Below are positions 16,150 through 24,446 of a DNA stretch of 33,462 nt, in pieces. The notes beneath the pieces are model-generated. The model was not told where the DNA came from, searched no databases, and saw nothing but the letters and a program-made list of their open reading frames with translations. Position numbers and translations under genes: made by a program. The DNA lies in assembly GCA_020048405.1 (NCBI GenBank), contig JAIFMP010000055.1, forward strand, positions 1-33,462, written 5' to 3'. Numbering within the stretch: the first letter of the stretch is position 1; the number at the start of each line of letters is the position of its first letter. This DNA comes from Hydrogenophaga sp. GTDB lineage: Bacteria > Pseudomonadota > Gammaproteobacteria > Burkholderiales > Burkholderiaceae_C.

Positions 16150-16704
16150 TCAGGCGGGAAACAATTCGGCATTGGCCAATTTTGGCGCATTGAGGTCTTT
16201 TGCAGACAGTTGTGGATTAGTTCCTATATCAGGCCACTGAATAGCGATTTCAGAATCATTCCAGGCAATGCCTCGATCATGGACGGGGGAGTAATAATTG
16301 GTGGTTTTATATAAGAAGTCAGCAGTATCAGTTAAAGTGAAAAATCCGTGTGCAAAACCGGGAGGGATCCAGAACTGACGATGGTTGTCTTCACTCAGCT
16401 CCACTCCAACCCATTTTCCGAAAGTAGTGGAGTTTTTACGGATGTCAACGGCCACATCGAACACCGCACCACGGACAACACGGACGAGTTTTCCCTGCGC
16501 CATAGGAGGTAGCTGATAATGAAGGCCTCTGAGCACCCCTTTTGTCGAGCGACTGTGGTTGTCTTGGACAAAGTCAAGCACGACTCCGGTGGCAGAGCGA
16601 AAAGCATCTTGATTGAAGCTTTCGAAAAAAAACCCTCTCGGATCGCCAAACACCTTGGGTTCGATGAGCAGGACATCAGGAATAGCTGTTTGGATGATAT
16701 TCAT
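16150..16704 (-). CDS. rfbC: dTDP-4-dehydrorhamnose 3,5-epimerase
   Basis: This is the third step of dTDP-L-rhamnose synthesis (double epimerisation of the 4-keto-6-deoxy sugar). I use ATG 16704, whose 4-bp overlap with the rfbA stop gives the standard 184 residues; the upstream extension lacks family similarity. Visible motifs are [33 protein letters not shown] with the catalytic His 62, [16 protein letters not shown], and [15 protein letters not shown]. Its codon and base composition is clearly more A+T-rich than rfbA, which ends 4 bp inside its start. Confidence 0.95.
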   Translation of the reverse strand: MNIIQTAIPDVLLIEPKVFGDPRGFFFESFNQDAFRSATGVVLDFVQDNHSRSTKGVLRGLHYQLPPMAQGKLVRVVRGAVFDVAVDIRKNSTTFGKWVGVELSEDNHRQFWIPPGFAHGFFTLTDTADFLYKTTNYYSPVHDRGIAWNDSEIAIQWPDIGTNPQLSAKDLNAPKLANAELFPA

Positions 16705-17609
16705 GCCCGACCTTCTTCGGTAAGGAGCTTCAGCATATACCGACCGTAACCGCTTTTGGCCAGCGGCTGGGCAAGGGCTTGCAATTGTTCGCTGCTGATG
16801 AACCCATTGCGCCAAGCAATTTCTTCAGGGCACGCAATCTTCAGTCCCTGGCGCTTTTCCAGGGTGGCGATGAACTGACCGGCTTCCAGCAAGCTGTCGT
16901 GTGTGCCGGTGTCGAGCCAGGCATAGCCGCGCTGCATCATTTGCACGGTCAAGGTCCCCTGCTCCAGATAGGCCTGGTTGACAGTGGTGATTTCCAATTC
17001 GCCCCTGGCACTGGGCTTGACCGCTTTGGCAATGTCCACCACTTGGTTGTCGTAGAAATACAGGCCGGTGACCGCGAAGTTGCTTTTGGGCTGAGTGGGC
17101 TTTTCTTCGATGCTGGTGGCTTTGCCGGCCTTGTCAAAGGCGACGACGCCGTAGCGCTCGGGGTCGGTCACGTGGTAGGCGAATACGGTGGCACCGCTGG
17201 CTTGGCGGTCTGCATCGGCCAGCAGGGTGTGCAGGTCGTGGCCGTAGAAGATGTTGTCGCCCAGCACCAAAGCGCAAGGACTGTTGCCAATGAACTGCTC
17301 GCCGATGATGAAGGCCTGCGCCAGGCCGTCGGGGCTGGGTTGCACGGCGAACTGCAAGTTCATGCCCCACTGGCTGCCGTCGCCCAGCAGTTGCTGGAAG
17401 CGGGGTGTGTCTTGCGGGGTGCTGATGATGAGCACATCGCGGATGCCGGCCAGCATGAGGGTGCTGAGCGGGTAGTAGATCATGGGCTTGTCGTACACCG
17501 GCAGCAGTTGTTTGCTGATGGCCAAGGTGGCGGGGTGCAGCCGGGTGCCGGAGCCGCCCGCCAGGATGATGCCTTTGCGGCGGGTGGGTGTGACAGTGGG
17601 TGTTGACAT
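16701..17609 (-). CDS. rfbA: Glucose-1-phosphate thymidylyltransferase
   Basis: This enzyme makes dTDP-glucose from dTTP and glucose-1-phosphate, the first step of the dTDP-rhamnose pathway. The 302-residue length is normal. The nucleotide-binding start [16 protein letters not shown] (residues 13-28), [20 protein letters not shown], the metal/sugar site VLGDNIFYG, and [20 protein letters not shown] all match the family. It is 27 bp downstream of rfbD and overlaps rfbC by 4 bp. Confidence 0.97.
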   Translation of the reverse strand: MSTPTVTPTRRKGIILAGGSGTRLHPATLAISKQLLPVYDKPMIYYPLSTLMLAGIRDVLIISTPQDTPRFQQLLGDGSQWGMNLQFAVQPSPDGLAQAFIIGEQFIGNSPCALVLGDNIFYGHDLHTLLADADRQASGATVFAYHVTDPERYGVVAFDKAGKATSIEEKPTQPKSNFAVTGLYFYDNQVVDIAKAVKPSARGELEITTVNQAYLEQGTLTVQMMQRGYAWLDTGTHDSLLEAGQFIATLEKRQGLKIACPEEIAWRNGFISSEQLQALAQPLAKSGYGRYMLKLLTEEGRA

Positions 17610-17636
17610 GCGCTTGCCTGCGTTTTTGTTATGGGT

Positions 17637-18527
17637 CTACTGGATTTCGGCCAACATGCGGTTCACCCCCTGTTGCCAGTGGGGCAAGGGCAGGCCGAAT
17701 GTCGATTGGAGTTTGTCCGTGTTCAGCCGGGAGTTGTGAGGGCGCTTGGCTGCGGTGACGAAAGCACTGCTGGGCACCGGAGCGATGTCCGCGGCCTTGA
17801 TGAGCAGTGCCGGGTTCAGGCGCTGGGCCGTTTGTATGACGTGGCTGGCGTAGGCGTGCCAGGTGGTCTCGCCCCCGGCCACGCAGTGGTACAGCCCGCC
17901 ATCTTGCGGGCGTTGCTGTAAGTGCCGAAGAGCGTGGGCGGTGACGTCGGCCAGCAAATCAGCGCCGGTGGGACTGCCGAACTGATCATCAATGACGGTG
18001 AGGCGCTCTCGCTCTTGCGCCAGTTTCAGCATGGTTTTGGCAAAGTTGCCACCGCGCGCGGCATAGACCCAACTGGTGCGCAGGATGAGGTGTTTGCAAC
18101 CGCTGGCCTGTATGAGTTGTTCACCCTCCAGCTTGGTTTGGCCATACACGCTCAATGGGGCGGGGGCATCGGTTTCGACCCACGGCTGATTGCCGCTGCC
18201 GTTGAAGACGTAGTCGGTGCTGTAGTGCACCAGCCAGGAACCGAGCCTGGCAGCCTCCTCGGCCAAGACACCGGGTGTGGTGGCGTTGAGCGTGCGTGCA
18301 AATTCGGGCTCGCTCTCGGCTTTGTCGACTGCCGTGTGGGCCGCTGCGTTGACGATGACGTCGGGGCGCAAGGCGCGCACTGTGTCGGCAATGCCAGCGG
18401 GGTTGGCAAAGTTGCCGCAATGCTCGGTGCTGTCGTGGTCGAGTGCGGTGACGGTGCCGAGCAGGCTCAGGCTGCGTTGCAGCTCCCAGCCGACCTGGCC
18501 GCCTTTGCCGAAAAGCAGGATGTTCAT
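17637..18527 (-). CDS. rfbD: dTDP-4-dehydrorhamnose reductase
   Basis: This is the final NAD(P)H-dependent step to dTDP-L-rhamnose. The 296-residue protein has the Rossmann start ILLFGKGGQVGWEL, the AAAHTAVDKAESE motif (residues 61-74), STDYVFNG and the catalytic YGQTK (128-132), then the substrate motif TSWVYAARGGNFAKTML. The usual order rfbB-rfbD-rfbA-rfbC is kept, except that the DUF4160/DUF2442 pair sits between rfbB and rfbD. The start is 15 bp after the DUF2442 stop. Confidence 0.97.
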   Translation of the reverse strand: MNILLFGKGGQVGWELQRSLSLLGTVTALDHDSTEHCGNFANPAGIADTVRALRPDVIVNAAAHTAVDKAESEPEFARTLNATTPGVLAEEAARLGSWLVHYSTDYVFNGSGNQPWVETDAPAPLSVYGQTKLEGEQLIQASGCKHLILRTSWVYAARGGNFAKTMLKLAQERERLTVIDDQFGSPTGADLLADVTAHALRHLQQRPQDGGLYHCVAGGETTWHAYASHVIQTAQRLNPALLIKAADIAPVPSSAFVTAAKRPHNSRLNTDKLQSTFGLPLPHWQQGVNRMLAEIQ

Positions 18528-18542
18528 GTGCGGCCCGCCTGA

Positions 18543-18800
18543 TCAAGCGGCCTGAAGGTTTTGGGCATGCAGCAGGTCCAGCAAAAACTCGGGTGCAAAG
18601 TCTGCACCACTGGCCCAGACGACCGTACCCATGACGTCGCACTGGCGGGCAGTGGCGAACAGTGCCTCGTCTTTCAGGGGTTCAAAAACCGTGCCCCACA
18701 GTTCCAGCGACAAATCCACCACACCCTCAGCGCCGTTGTTGAAACGCAAGTGCAAGCGGTGGCCGGGAAGCGCGGTGACATGGGTGGTGTGCAAAAACAT
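18543..18800 (-). CDS. DUF2442 family protein
   Basis: The 85-residue protein matches the DUF2442 pattern: an N-terminal strand pair ALPGHRLHLRFNNGAEGVVDLS, a central LWGTVFEPLKDEALFATARQ block, then GTVVWASGADFAPEFLLDL at the end. Genes of this family commonly sit next to DUF4160 genes, as here (start 3 bp after the restored DUF4160 stop). The pairing, small size and mobility suggest a toxin-antitoxin-like or regulatory module, but I know of no established activity. It is intact, unlike its partner. Confidence 0.85.
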   Translation of the reverse strand: MFLHTTHVTALPGHRLHLRFNNGAEGVVDLSLELWGTVFEPLKDEALFATARQCDVMGTVVWASGADFAPEFLLDLLHAQNLQAA

Positions 18801-18803
18801 GTT

Positions 18804-19060
18804 TCACTCCAGCGGGGCGATGGGTTTGAGGGGCTCACGCAATTGCGCAAGGCGCCAATCTTCCATTAACTCCGGCTTGTGCTCGTCAAGCCAGTCCAAT
18901 ACAGCACGCAAAGCCCGCTTCGGAAACTCGCCGCGGACAATGCCAGTTCAATCTCCACGGAAATTTCAAACGCGCCATAGCGGGCATGAAAGTGCGGCGG
19001 GGGGAGATCACCCCAGTTCATGAAAATGACGATGCCCAGGAAGCGGCTGATTTCAGGCAC
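18804..19060 (-). pseudogene. DUF4160 family gene, frameshifted
   Basis: The GTG at 19060 directly follows the rfbB stop. The first 41 codons read as a good DUF4160 N-terminus (MPEISRFLGIVIFMNWGD, then the hallmark PPHFHARYG). The frame then goes off-family and stops after 64 residues. Shifting by one base within about 18936-18946 restores the expected C-terminal half (GEFPKRALRAVLDWLDEHKP, then the EDWRLA and EPLKPI motifs) to a stop at 18804-18806. The restored product would be 85 residues, the normal family length. The simplest reading is a single-base deletion, either real inactivation, programmed slippage or a sequencing error. Confidence 0.85.
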
Positions 19061-20107
19061 TTACCGCTCCGCCCCGTATTGTTTGCCTACCCACTCACGA
19101 TAAGCACCGCTTTGCACATTGGCCACCCACTGGGGGTTGTCGAGGTACCACTGCACGGTTTTGCGGATGCCGGTCTCGAAGGTTTCTGCCGGCTTCCAGC
19201 CCAGTTCGGCTTCTAACTTGCGGGCATCGATGGCGTAGCGCCTGTCGTGGCCTGGGCGGTCGGTGACGTAGGTGATTTGCGTTGCGTATTGGCTGCCTTC
19301 GGCTTTGGGCCGCAGTTCGTCGAGCAGGGCACACACGGTGTGGACGATGTCGATATTGGGCTTTTCGTTCCAGCCGCCAACGTTGTAGGTTTCTCCCAGG
19401 CGCCCAGCTTCGAGCACGCGGCGGATGGCGCTGCAATGGTCTTTGACGTAGAGCCAGTCGCGGATTTGCATGCCGTCGCCGTACACGGGCAGGGGTTTGC
19501 CTGCCAGGGCGTTGACGATCATGAGGGGTATCAACTTCTCGGGGAAGTGATAGGGCCCGTAGTTGTTGCTGCAGTTGGTGGTGACCACTGGCAGGCCGTA
19601 GGTGTGGTGCCAGGCACGCACGAGGTGGTCGCTGGCGGCTTTGCTGGCCGAGTACGGGCTGTTGGGTTCGTAGGCGGGGTCGGTCTTGGACAGGCTGCCG
19701 TACACCTCATCGGTGCTGACATGGAGGAAGCGGAATGCATCTTTATCTGTAGCTGTCAGTGCAGACCAGTACTGCCTCACAGCCTCCAAAAGCCTGAAAG
19801 TGCCAAGCACGTTGGTCTGGATGAAGTCTTCGGGACCGTGGATGCTGCGGTCCACGTGGCTTTCGGCGGCGAAGTTGATGACGGCGCGGGGCTTGTGCCG
19901 AGCGAGCAGTTCGCCAACCAAGGCTGAGTCGCCGATGTCACCTTGCACAAAGGTGTGGCGTGCATCGCCTTTCAGGCTGACCAGGGTGTCGAGGTTGCCG
20001 GCGTAGGTGAGCTTGTCAAGGTTGACCACGGGCTCGGATGAGCCCGTGAGCCAGTCGAGCACGAAGTTGCCGCCGATGAAGCCGGCGCCGCCTGTGACTA
20101 GGATCAT
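19061..20107 (-). CDS. rfbB: dTDP-glucose 4,6-dehydratase
   Basis: This enzyme converts dTDP-glucose to dTDP-4-keto-6-deoxyglucose, step two of the rhamnose pathway. From ATG 20107 the protein has 348 residues, with NAD-binding [15 protein letters not shown] at residues 2-16, the [10 protein letters not shown] motif, active-site STDEVYG, the YSASKAASD Tyr/Lys pair, and the [15 protein letters not shown] and DWLYVKDH blocks. It is the first gene of the long minus-strand run and has a recognisable promoter 40-70 bp upstream. Confidence 0.97.
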   Translation of the reverse strand: MILVTGGAGFIGGNFVLDWLTGSSEPVVNLDKLTYAGNLDTLVSLKGDARHTFVQGDIGDSALVGELLARHKPRAVINFAAESHVDRSIHGPEDFIQTNVLGTFRLLEAVRQYWSALTATDKDAFRFLHVSTDEVYGSLSKTDPAYEPNSPYSASKAASDHLVRAWHHTYGLPVVTTNCSNNYGPYHFPEKLIPLMIVNALAGKPLPVYGDGMQIRDWLYVKDHCSAIRRVLEAGRLGETYNVGGWNEKPNIDIVHTVCALLDELRPKAEGSQYATQITYVTDRPGHDRRYAIDARKLEAELGWKPAETFETGIRKTVQWYLDNPQWVANVQSGAYREWVGKQYGAER

Positions 20108-20148
20108 GGTGAGGGGTGGTGTGCGTGCATGCGAAAGCGCAGGCCGCA

Positions 20149-20177
20149 ATTATCGGGCACTTCCCCACCGTCCTCAA
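20149..20177 (-). promoter_or_regulatory. Sigma-70-type promoter for the rfb operon
   Basis: On the minus strand TTGAGG (20177-20172) and GATAAT (20154-20149) are separated by exactly 17 bp. This matches 4 of 6 and 5 of 6 consensus positions. Transcription would start near 20142, about 35 nt before the rfbB ATG. The -35 box overlaps the stop codon of the upstream acyl-CoA reductase gene. Confidence 0.6.
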
Positions 20178-22171
20178 AAGTGGATGCCACGCATCATCTG
20201 CTGCATGGCCACGGCCTCAGGGGAGAGTTGGGGTTTGGCGCCCTTCTCTCCCTTGGCCGCCGACGAGTCGGGGAACATGCGGAAGCTGGTGTTCATGGCA
20301 ATTTGGGCGATGCGCGGCACCAACGCGTGCAACACCTGGCCGGTGATGCCCAAACGGGTGGCAATGCGCACCGGCTTGTAGATGCATGCCTGGGCAATCA
20401 TGTCGCCGGCCTCTTCTGGCTCCAGCACCGGCACGTTGTTGTAGATCTTGGTGGGCGCAATCATGGGGGTGCGCACCAGCGGCATGTTGATGGTGGTGAA
20501 GGTGACACCCACATCGGCAAATTCGCTGCTGGCGCATCGCGTCCACGCGTCCAGCGCGGCCTTGCTGGCCACGTAGGCTGAAAAGCGCGGTGCGTTGGTC
20601 AGCACGCCAATGGAGCTGATGTTGACCACGTGGCCTTTGCGTTTGGCCGTCATGCCGGGCAAAAAGCCCATGGTCACACGCAGGCAACCGAAGTAGTTGA
20701 GCTGCATGGTGCGCTCGTAGTCGTGGAAGCGGTCGTAGCTGCCCTCGATGGCGCGGCGGATGCTGCGGCCAGCGTTGTTGATCAAAAAATCAACTCCCCC
20801 GTGGTTGGCAATGACCTGCTGCACAAAGCGGTCGCAGTCGGCCATATCGGCAATGTCGGCCGGGTAGGCAATGAACTGGTAGCCCTTGGCTTTGGCCTCG
20901 GCACATGCTTCGTGGAGTTTGTCCTGGTCTCGCCCGCAAATGAGGGTGATGGCACCGGCCTCGGCAAACTTGTGCGCCGCAGCCAGGCCAATGCCAGAGC
21001 TGCCACCGGTGACCAGCACCACCTTGCCGCCGACAGTGCCACGCAGGCTGCGATCGATGTGCAGGTCGGGGTCGAGGTTGCGCTCCCAGTAGTCCCACAG
21101 CTTCCAGGCGTAGTCCTTCAGGTTGGGGCACTCCACGCCGCTGCCTTTGAGCATGGCGTCGGTGTCACGCCGATCGAAGCGCGTGGGGTAGTTGACGAAG
21201 GTGAGGATGTCTTCGGGCAGGCCCAGGTCTTTCATGACCGCATTGCGGATGCGGCGCACCGGCGCCAGCGCCATCAGGCCTTTCTTGACGCTTTTGGGAA
21301 TGAAGCCCAGCAGCGCGGCGTTGACAAACAGGTTCATGCGCGGGGCATGTGCGGCGCGGCTGAAGATGTCGAGCACGTCGCCCACTCGGTAGCCCATGGG
21401 GTCCACCAGGTGGTAACAGCGGCTGGCGGTACCCTGCTGGTGGCTGATGTGCGCCAGCGCGTTGACCACGAAGTCGACCGGCACGATGTTGATGCGCCCA
21501 CCCTCCAGGCCCACGCTGGGCATCCAGGGCGGCAGAATTTGCCGCATGCGCTGAATGAGTTTGAAGAAGTAGTAGGGCCCGTCAATCTTGTCCATCTCGC
21601 CCGTGGTGCTGTCGCCCACCACCATGGCGGGGCGGTACACCGTCCAGGGCACTTTGCACTCTTTGCGAACGATTTTTTCGCTCTCGTGCTTGGTCATGAA
21701 GTACGGGTGGTCCAGGCCTTCGGCCTCCTCGAACATGTCTTCGCGGAACACGCCTTCGTAGAGGCCGGCGGCAGCTATAGACGAGACGTGGTGCACGTGC
21801 CCTGCATCGATGGCCTTGGCCAGGTCGACCATGTTGCGGGTGCCTTCGATATTGACGGCCACCTGGGCTTCTTCGTCGGCACCGAGGTCATACACGGCTG
21901 CCAGGTGGTAGAGGTGGTTGACCTGGCCTTTGAGGCGTTTGATGTCGTCGGCCGACACGCCGAGCTTCTTGCCCGTGAGGTCGCCATGGATGGGCACGGC
22001 ACGTGCCTGTGCCTTGGCCCCGCTCAGCCCCCAGTAGGCGTGCAGATCGGCGACTTTGCCTGCGCTCTCGGGGCGAATGAGGAAATACACCGTGGTGCCT
22101 TTTGACTCGAGCAGCTTCTTGACCAGTCGCTTACCGATGAAACCCGTGGCACCTGTGACGAAATATTGCAT
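20174..22171 (-). CDS. Two-domain fatty acyl-CoA reductase, alcohol-forming (Marinobacter FAR type)
   Basis: ATG 22171 has a GGAGG ribosome binding site and gives 665 residues. The N-terminal extended SDR domain has the Rossmann motif GATGFIG (7-13), Ser 130/131 and YFMTK (157-161). The C-terminal classical SDR domain has VTGGSSGIG (387-395), NNAG, Ser 519/520 and YVASK (533-537), and resembles the Acinetobacter acyl-CoA reductase Acr1. This domain order, the length and many motifs (for example VYDLGADEEAQ, DGPYYFFKLIQ, NISSIGVLTNAPRFSAYVAS) agree with the characterised Marinobacter fatty acyl-CoA reductase of 661 residues as I remember it. The expected activity is NADPH-dependent reduction of long-chain acyl-CoA through aldehyde to fatty alcohol. 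It is divergent from the phasin gene and 3.8 kb from a wax ester synthase gene. Confidence 0.85.
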   Translation of the reverse strand: MQYFVTGATGFIGKRLVKKLLESKGTTVYFLIRPESAGKVADLHAYWGLSGAKAQARAVPIHGDLTGKKLGVSADDIKRLKGQVNHLYHLAAVYDLGADEEAQVAVNIEGTRNMVDLAKAIDAGHVHHVSSIAAAGLYEGVFREDMFEEAEGLDHPYFMTKHESEKIVRKECKVPWTVYRPAMVVGDSTTGEMDKIDGPYYFFKLIQRMRQILPPWMPSVGLEGGRINIVPVDFVVNALAHISHQQGTASRCYHLVDPMGYRVGDVLDIFSRAAHAPRMNLFVNAALLGFIPKSVKKGLMALAPVRRIRNAVMKDLGLPEDILTFVNYPTRFDRRDTDAMLKGSGVECPNLKDYAWKLWDYWERNLDPDLHIDRSLRGTVGGKVVLVTGGSSGIGLAAAHKFAEAGAITLICGRDQDKLHEACAEAKAKGYQFIAYPADIADMADCDRFVQQVIANHGGVDFLINNAGRSIRRAIEGSYDRFHDYERTMQLNYFGCLRVTMGFLPGMTAKRKGHVVNISSIGVLTNAPRFSAYVASKAALDAWTRCASSEFADVGVTFTTINMPLVRTPMIAPTKIYNNVPVLEPEEAGDMIAQACIYKPVRIATRLGITGQVLHALVPRIAQIAMNTSFRMFPDSSAAKGEKGAKPQLSPEAVAMQQMMRGIHF

Positions 22172-22283
22172 GGTTGGACCTCCAAATGAAGCGCCGATTC
22201 TGCCCAGCCCAGCCCGCGGGCGGTCTAGAACAAACCCGCGCACGGCATCGGCGCAGCTCTCTAGACAGCTAGTTGCCAACCCC

Positions 22284-22312
22284 TAAACAACGCCTGCTCA
22301 GCGCCTTACATT
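22284..22312 (+). promoter_or_regulatory. Candidate promoter for the phasin gene
   Basis: In the 202-bp divergent gap between the reductase and phasin genes, TAAACA (22284-22289) and TACATT (22307-22312) are 17 bp apart, each 4-5 of 6 to consensus. This would give a leader of about 55 nt ending in CGGAGG before ATG 22374. The gap also holds two TCTAGA sites at 22224 and 22260; I could not define a convincing operator. Confidence 0.35.
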
Positions 22313-22373
22313 GGTGCCATCGGCGGGCGTTCACGCACCGAACCACTCAACCCCATTCACTCCGGAGGCCACC

Positions 22374-22985
22374 ATGGTCAAGAAACTGCAAAAAATCAGC
22401 ACCAAGCAATCCACTGGCGCCAACAGCCCTTTGGCCAGCGCCGTCAAAGACTCGGCACAGCAAATCTGGCTGGCCGGCCTGGGCGCCTTTGCCAAAGCAC
22501 AACAGGAAGGCACCAAAGCCTTTGAAGGTCTGGTGAAGGAAGGTCTGACCATTCAGCGCAAAACCCAGGCCGTGGCTGAAGAGCGCGTGTCGGAAGCCAC
22601 CAGCCGCATGGCCAACATGGCCAACGACATCACCGCCAAGGCCAGCGGCCAGTGGGACAAGCTGGAAACCATTTTTGAAGACCGCGTGGCCCGCACGCTG
22701 AACAAACTGGGCGTTCCATCGTCACAAGACATTGACGCGCTGATTGCACGCATCGACGCTTTGAACGCTAGCATGCAGAAGCTGCAGCCCAAGGCCAGCA
22801 AAGCTGAAACGGTTGCCCCCAAAGCTGCAGCCAAAACCGCCGCAAAAGCAGCACCCAAAGCACCTGCGAAGGCCGCCACCGAAGTTGCAGTGAAGCCTGC
22901 AGCCAAAACGGCTCGCAAGGCAGCAGCCAAGCCTGCCAAGGCCATCGCGGCTCCTGCCACTGCAACGGCCGTCGCGACAGCCTGA
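22374..22985 (+). CDS. Phasin, PhaI/PhaF type with Lys/Ala-rich tail
   Basis: ATG 22374 follows a CGGAGG ribosome binding site and encodes 203 residues. The first about 135 are an amphipathic helical phasin domain with the family blocks QIWLAGLGAFAKAQQEGTKA and FEDRVARTLNKLGVPSSQDI. These proteins coat polyhydroxyalkanoate granules, and their helices can bind other lipid surfaces. The last about 65 residues are a repetitive Ala/Lys/Pro tail (KAAAKTAAKAAPKAPAK and onward), like the DNA-binding tail of Pseudomonas PhaF, which ties granules to the nucleoid. Its neighbours are acyl-CoA, wax ester and lipase genes, so it may coat wax or triacylglycerol bodies as well as or instead of PHA. Confidence 0.88.
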   Translation: MVKKLQKISTKQSTGANSPLASAVKDSAQQIWLAGLGAFAKAQQEGTKAFEGLVKEGLTIQRKTQAVAEERVSEATSRMANMANDITAKASGQWDKLETIFEDRVARTLNKLGVPSSQDIDALIARIDALNASMQKLQPKASKAETVAPKAAAKTAAKAAPKAPAKAATEVAVKPAAKTARKAAAKPAKAIAAPATATAVATA

Positions 22986-22988
22986 CGC

Positions 22989-23011
22989 GGGGCGGCCACA
23001 CGCGCCGCCCC
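22989..23011 (+). terminator. GC-rich hairpin after the phasin gene
   Basis: A perfect 8-bp stem GGGGCGGC/GCCGCCCC with a 7-nt loop begins 3 nt after the phasin stop. No U tract follows, so it may be a weak terminator or an mRNA-stabilising 3' end. It separates the phasin gene from the patatin gene. Confidence 0.5.
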
Positions 23012-23045
23012 CTGAAACAGCTGCGCCTGCATGCTGCACTGCGGC

Positions 23046-23073
23046 ATGACAGGCGCTGCCAACTCCCTACACT
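23046..23073 (+). promoter_or_regulatory. Candidate promoter for the patatin-TetR genes
   Basis: ATGACA (23046-23051) and TACACT (23068-23073) are 16 bp apart, matching 5 of 6 and 4 of 6 consensus positions. The start of transcription would fall at about 23080, almost on the ATG at 23082, implying a leaderless or near-leaderless message. If the upstream ATG 23031 is the true start, this match is coincidental. Confidence 0.35.
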
Positions 23074-23081
23074 GGCACCCC

Positions 23082-24446
23082 ATGAATCTGCACCAGCCAG
23101 CCACTCCACCCCGTACACACATGGCTTCAGGCCCAGGTAAAGGGTCGAGTCCGCCCCGTGTGGCCCTGGCGTTGGCAGGCGGCGGTCCTCTGGGCGCTAT
23201 TTATGAAATTGGCGCGCTGTGTGCACTGGACGAGGCCTTGCAAGGCATCAACCTGAACGCCTGCACACACTACGTGGGCGTGTCGGCTGGCGGCTTCATT
23301 GCTGCCGGTCTGGCCAACGGCATGACACCGTCCACGCTGCGCGACCTGTTCATTGCCCCGCCGACTGCCGGCACCGAAAGTTTTGACCCTGCGTGGCTGA
23401 TGCGCCCGGCCTACGCCGAACTGGCACAGCGGCTGGCGCAACTGCCGGGCCTGGGACTGCAGGCGCTGTGGGCCTGGACTGCAGGGCGCAAACCGCTGAT
23501 CAGCGCGCTGGAAAAGCTCAGCCCTGCCCTGCCCACAGGCCTGTTCAGCAACGAAGAAGTGCACCGCCAGATTGCGCGGCTGTTTTCGCAACATGGCCGC
23601 ACCAACGACTTCCGCCAGTTGTCGCACCGCTTGACGCTTGTGGCTACCCACTTGGACAGTGGTGAGGCGGCCCCGTTTGGCCGAGTGGGCTGGGACCATG
23701 TGCCCATTTCACGCGCCATTGCGGCCAGCGCTGCCCTGCCCGGCCTGTTTCCACCGGTGGAAATTGACGGGCGGCACTACGTGGACGGAGCACTGAAAAA
23801 AACCATGCATGCCACCGTGGCACTGGATGAGGGCGTGGACGTGATGTTCTGCCTGAACCCGCTGGTGCCGTTTGACGCCACCACGCCGCTGCCCCGCACG
23901 GTCAGCCCCACAGGCACGGACAAGCCGATTCCGCCCATGGTGCAGGGTGGTTTTCCAGCGGTGATGAGCCAGACCTTTCGCAGCATGATCCACTCGCGAC
24001 TGGAGCTGGGCATGAAGCAGTACGAAACCAGCTATCCGAACACGGCCATTGTGCTGATTGAGCCCGACCACCGCGATGCCGAGCTGTACCTGGCCAACAC
24101 GTTCAGCTACCGCCAGCGGCGTGAACTGGCCGAACATGCTTACCAGCAAACCCGGCAGTTGCTGCGCAGCCAGCACGGCGCTCTCAACGCCAAGTTGCAA
24201 CAGCATGGTCTGTCGCTGGACCTAGCGGTGCTGAGTGACCCTGGGCGCAAGCTGCTGCCCACTGCCGCACCGGCACAACCGGCCAAAGTGCCGCGCAAAA
24301 CACGCAAGCGGGGTGCCACATCCCGTCTGGGCCGCGCCCTTGACAAGCTGCAGACCCAAGTGGATGGCTTGCAAGTTGCGCTGGACCACGGCGACCTGGT
24401 GCCGCGCCGGGCCACGGCACAGCGGCCCGCCAAGGCTGCGGCATGA
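23082..24446 (+). CDS. Patatin-like phospholipase/lipase
   Basis: The protein is a serine acyl hydrolase with a Ser-Asp dyad. From ATG 23082 (454 residues; ATG 23031 would add 17) it shows the oxyanion-hole glycines LAGGGPLGAIYEIGAL at about 32-47, the nucleophile elbow GVSAGG (Ser 68) and the catalytic Asp in VDGALKK (Asp 235). No signal peptide is seen, so it is cytoplasmic. The C-terminal about 70 residues turn into a basic Ala/Pro/Lys/Arg-rich tail with a short coiled coil (LDKLQTQVDGLQVAL). The substrate could be storage lipid, phospholipid or polyester in granules; the neighbours favour lipid-body turnover. Its stop overlaps the TetR gene by 4 bp. Confidence 0.85.
   Translation: MNLHQPATPPRTHMASGPGKGSSPPRVALALAGGGPLGAIYEIGALCALDEALQGINLNACTHYVGVSAGGFIAAGLANGMTPSTLRDLFIAPPTAGTESFDPAWLMRPAYAELAQRLAQLPGLGLQALWAWTAGRKPLISALEKLSPALPTGLFSNEEVHRQIARLFSQHGRTNDFRQLSHRLTLVATHLDSGEAAPFGRVGWDHVPISRAIAASAALPGLFPPVEIDGRHYVDGALKKTMHATVALDEGVDVMFCLNPLVPFDATTPLPRTVSPTGTDKPIPPMVQGGFPAVMSQTFRSMIHSRLELGMKQYETSYPNTAIVLIEPDHRDAELYLANTFSYRQRRELAEHAYQQTRQLLRSQHGALNAKLQQHGLSLDLAVLSDPGRKLLPTAAPAQPAKVPRKTRKRGATSRLGRALDKLQTQVDGLQVALDHGDLVPRRATAQRPAKAAA

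Noticed and set aside
20630-22105. A 491-codon open frame on the plus strand opposite the acyl-CoA reductase gene
   Set aside because: It is a high-G+C shadow of the minus-strand gene, whose two SDR domains are clearly recognisable; the shadow shows no family motif.
22224-22265. Two TCTAGA sites 36 bp apart in the reductase/phasin gap as a TetR operator
   Set aside because: Six-base palindromes without extended symmetry; TetR operators are normally longer.
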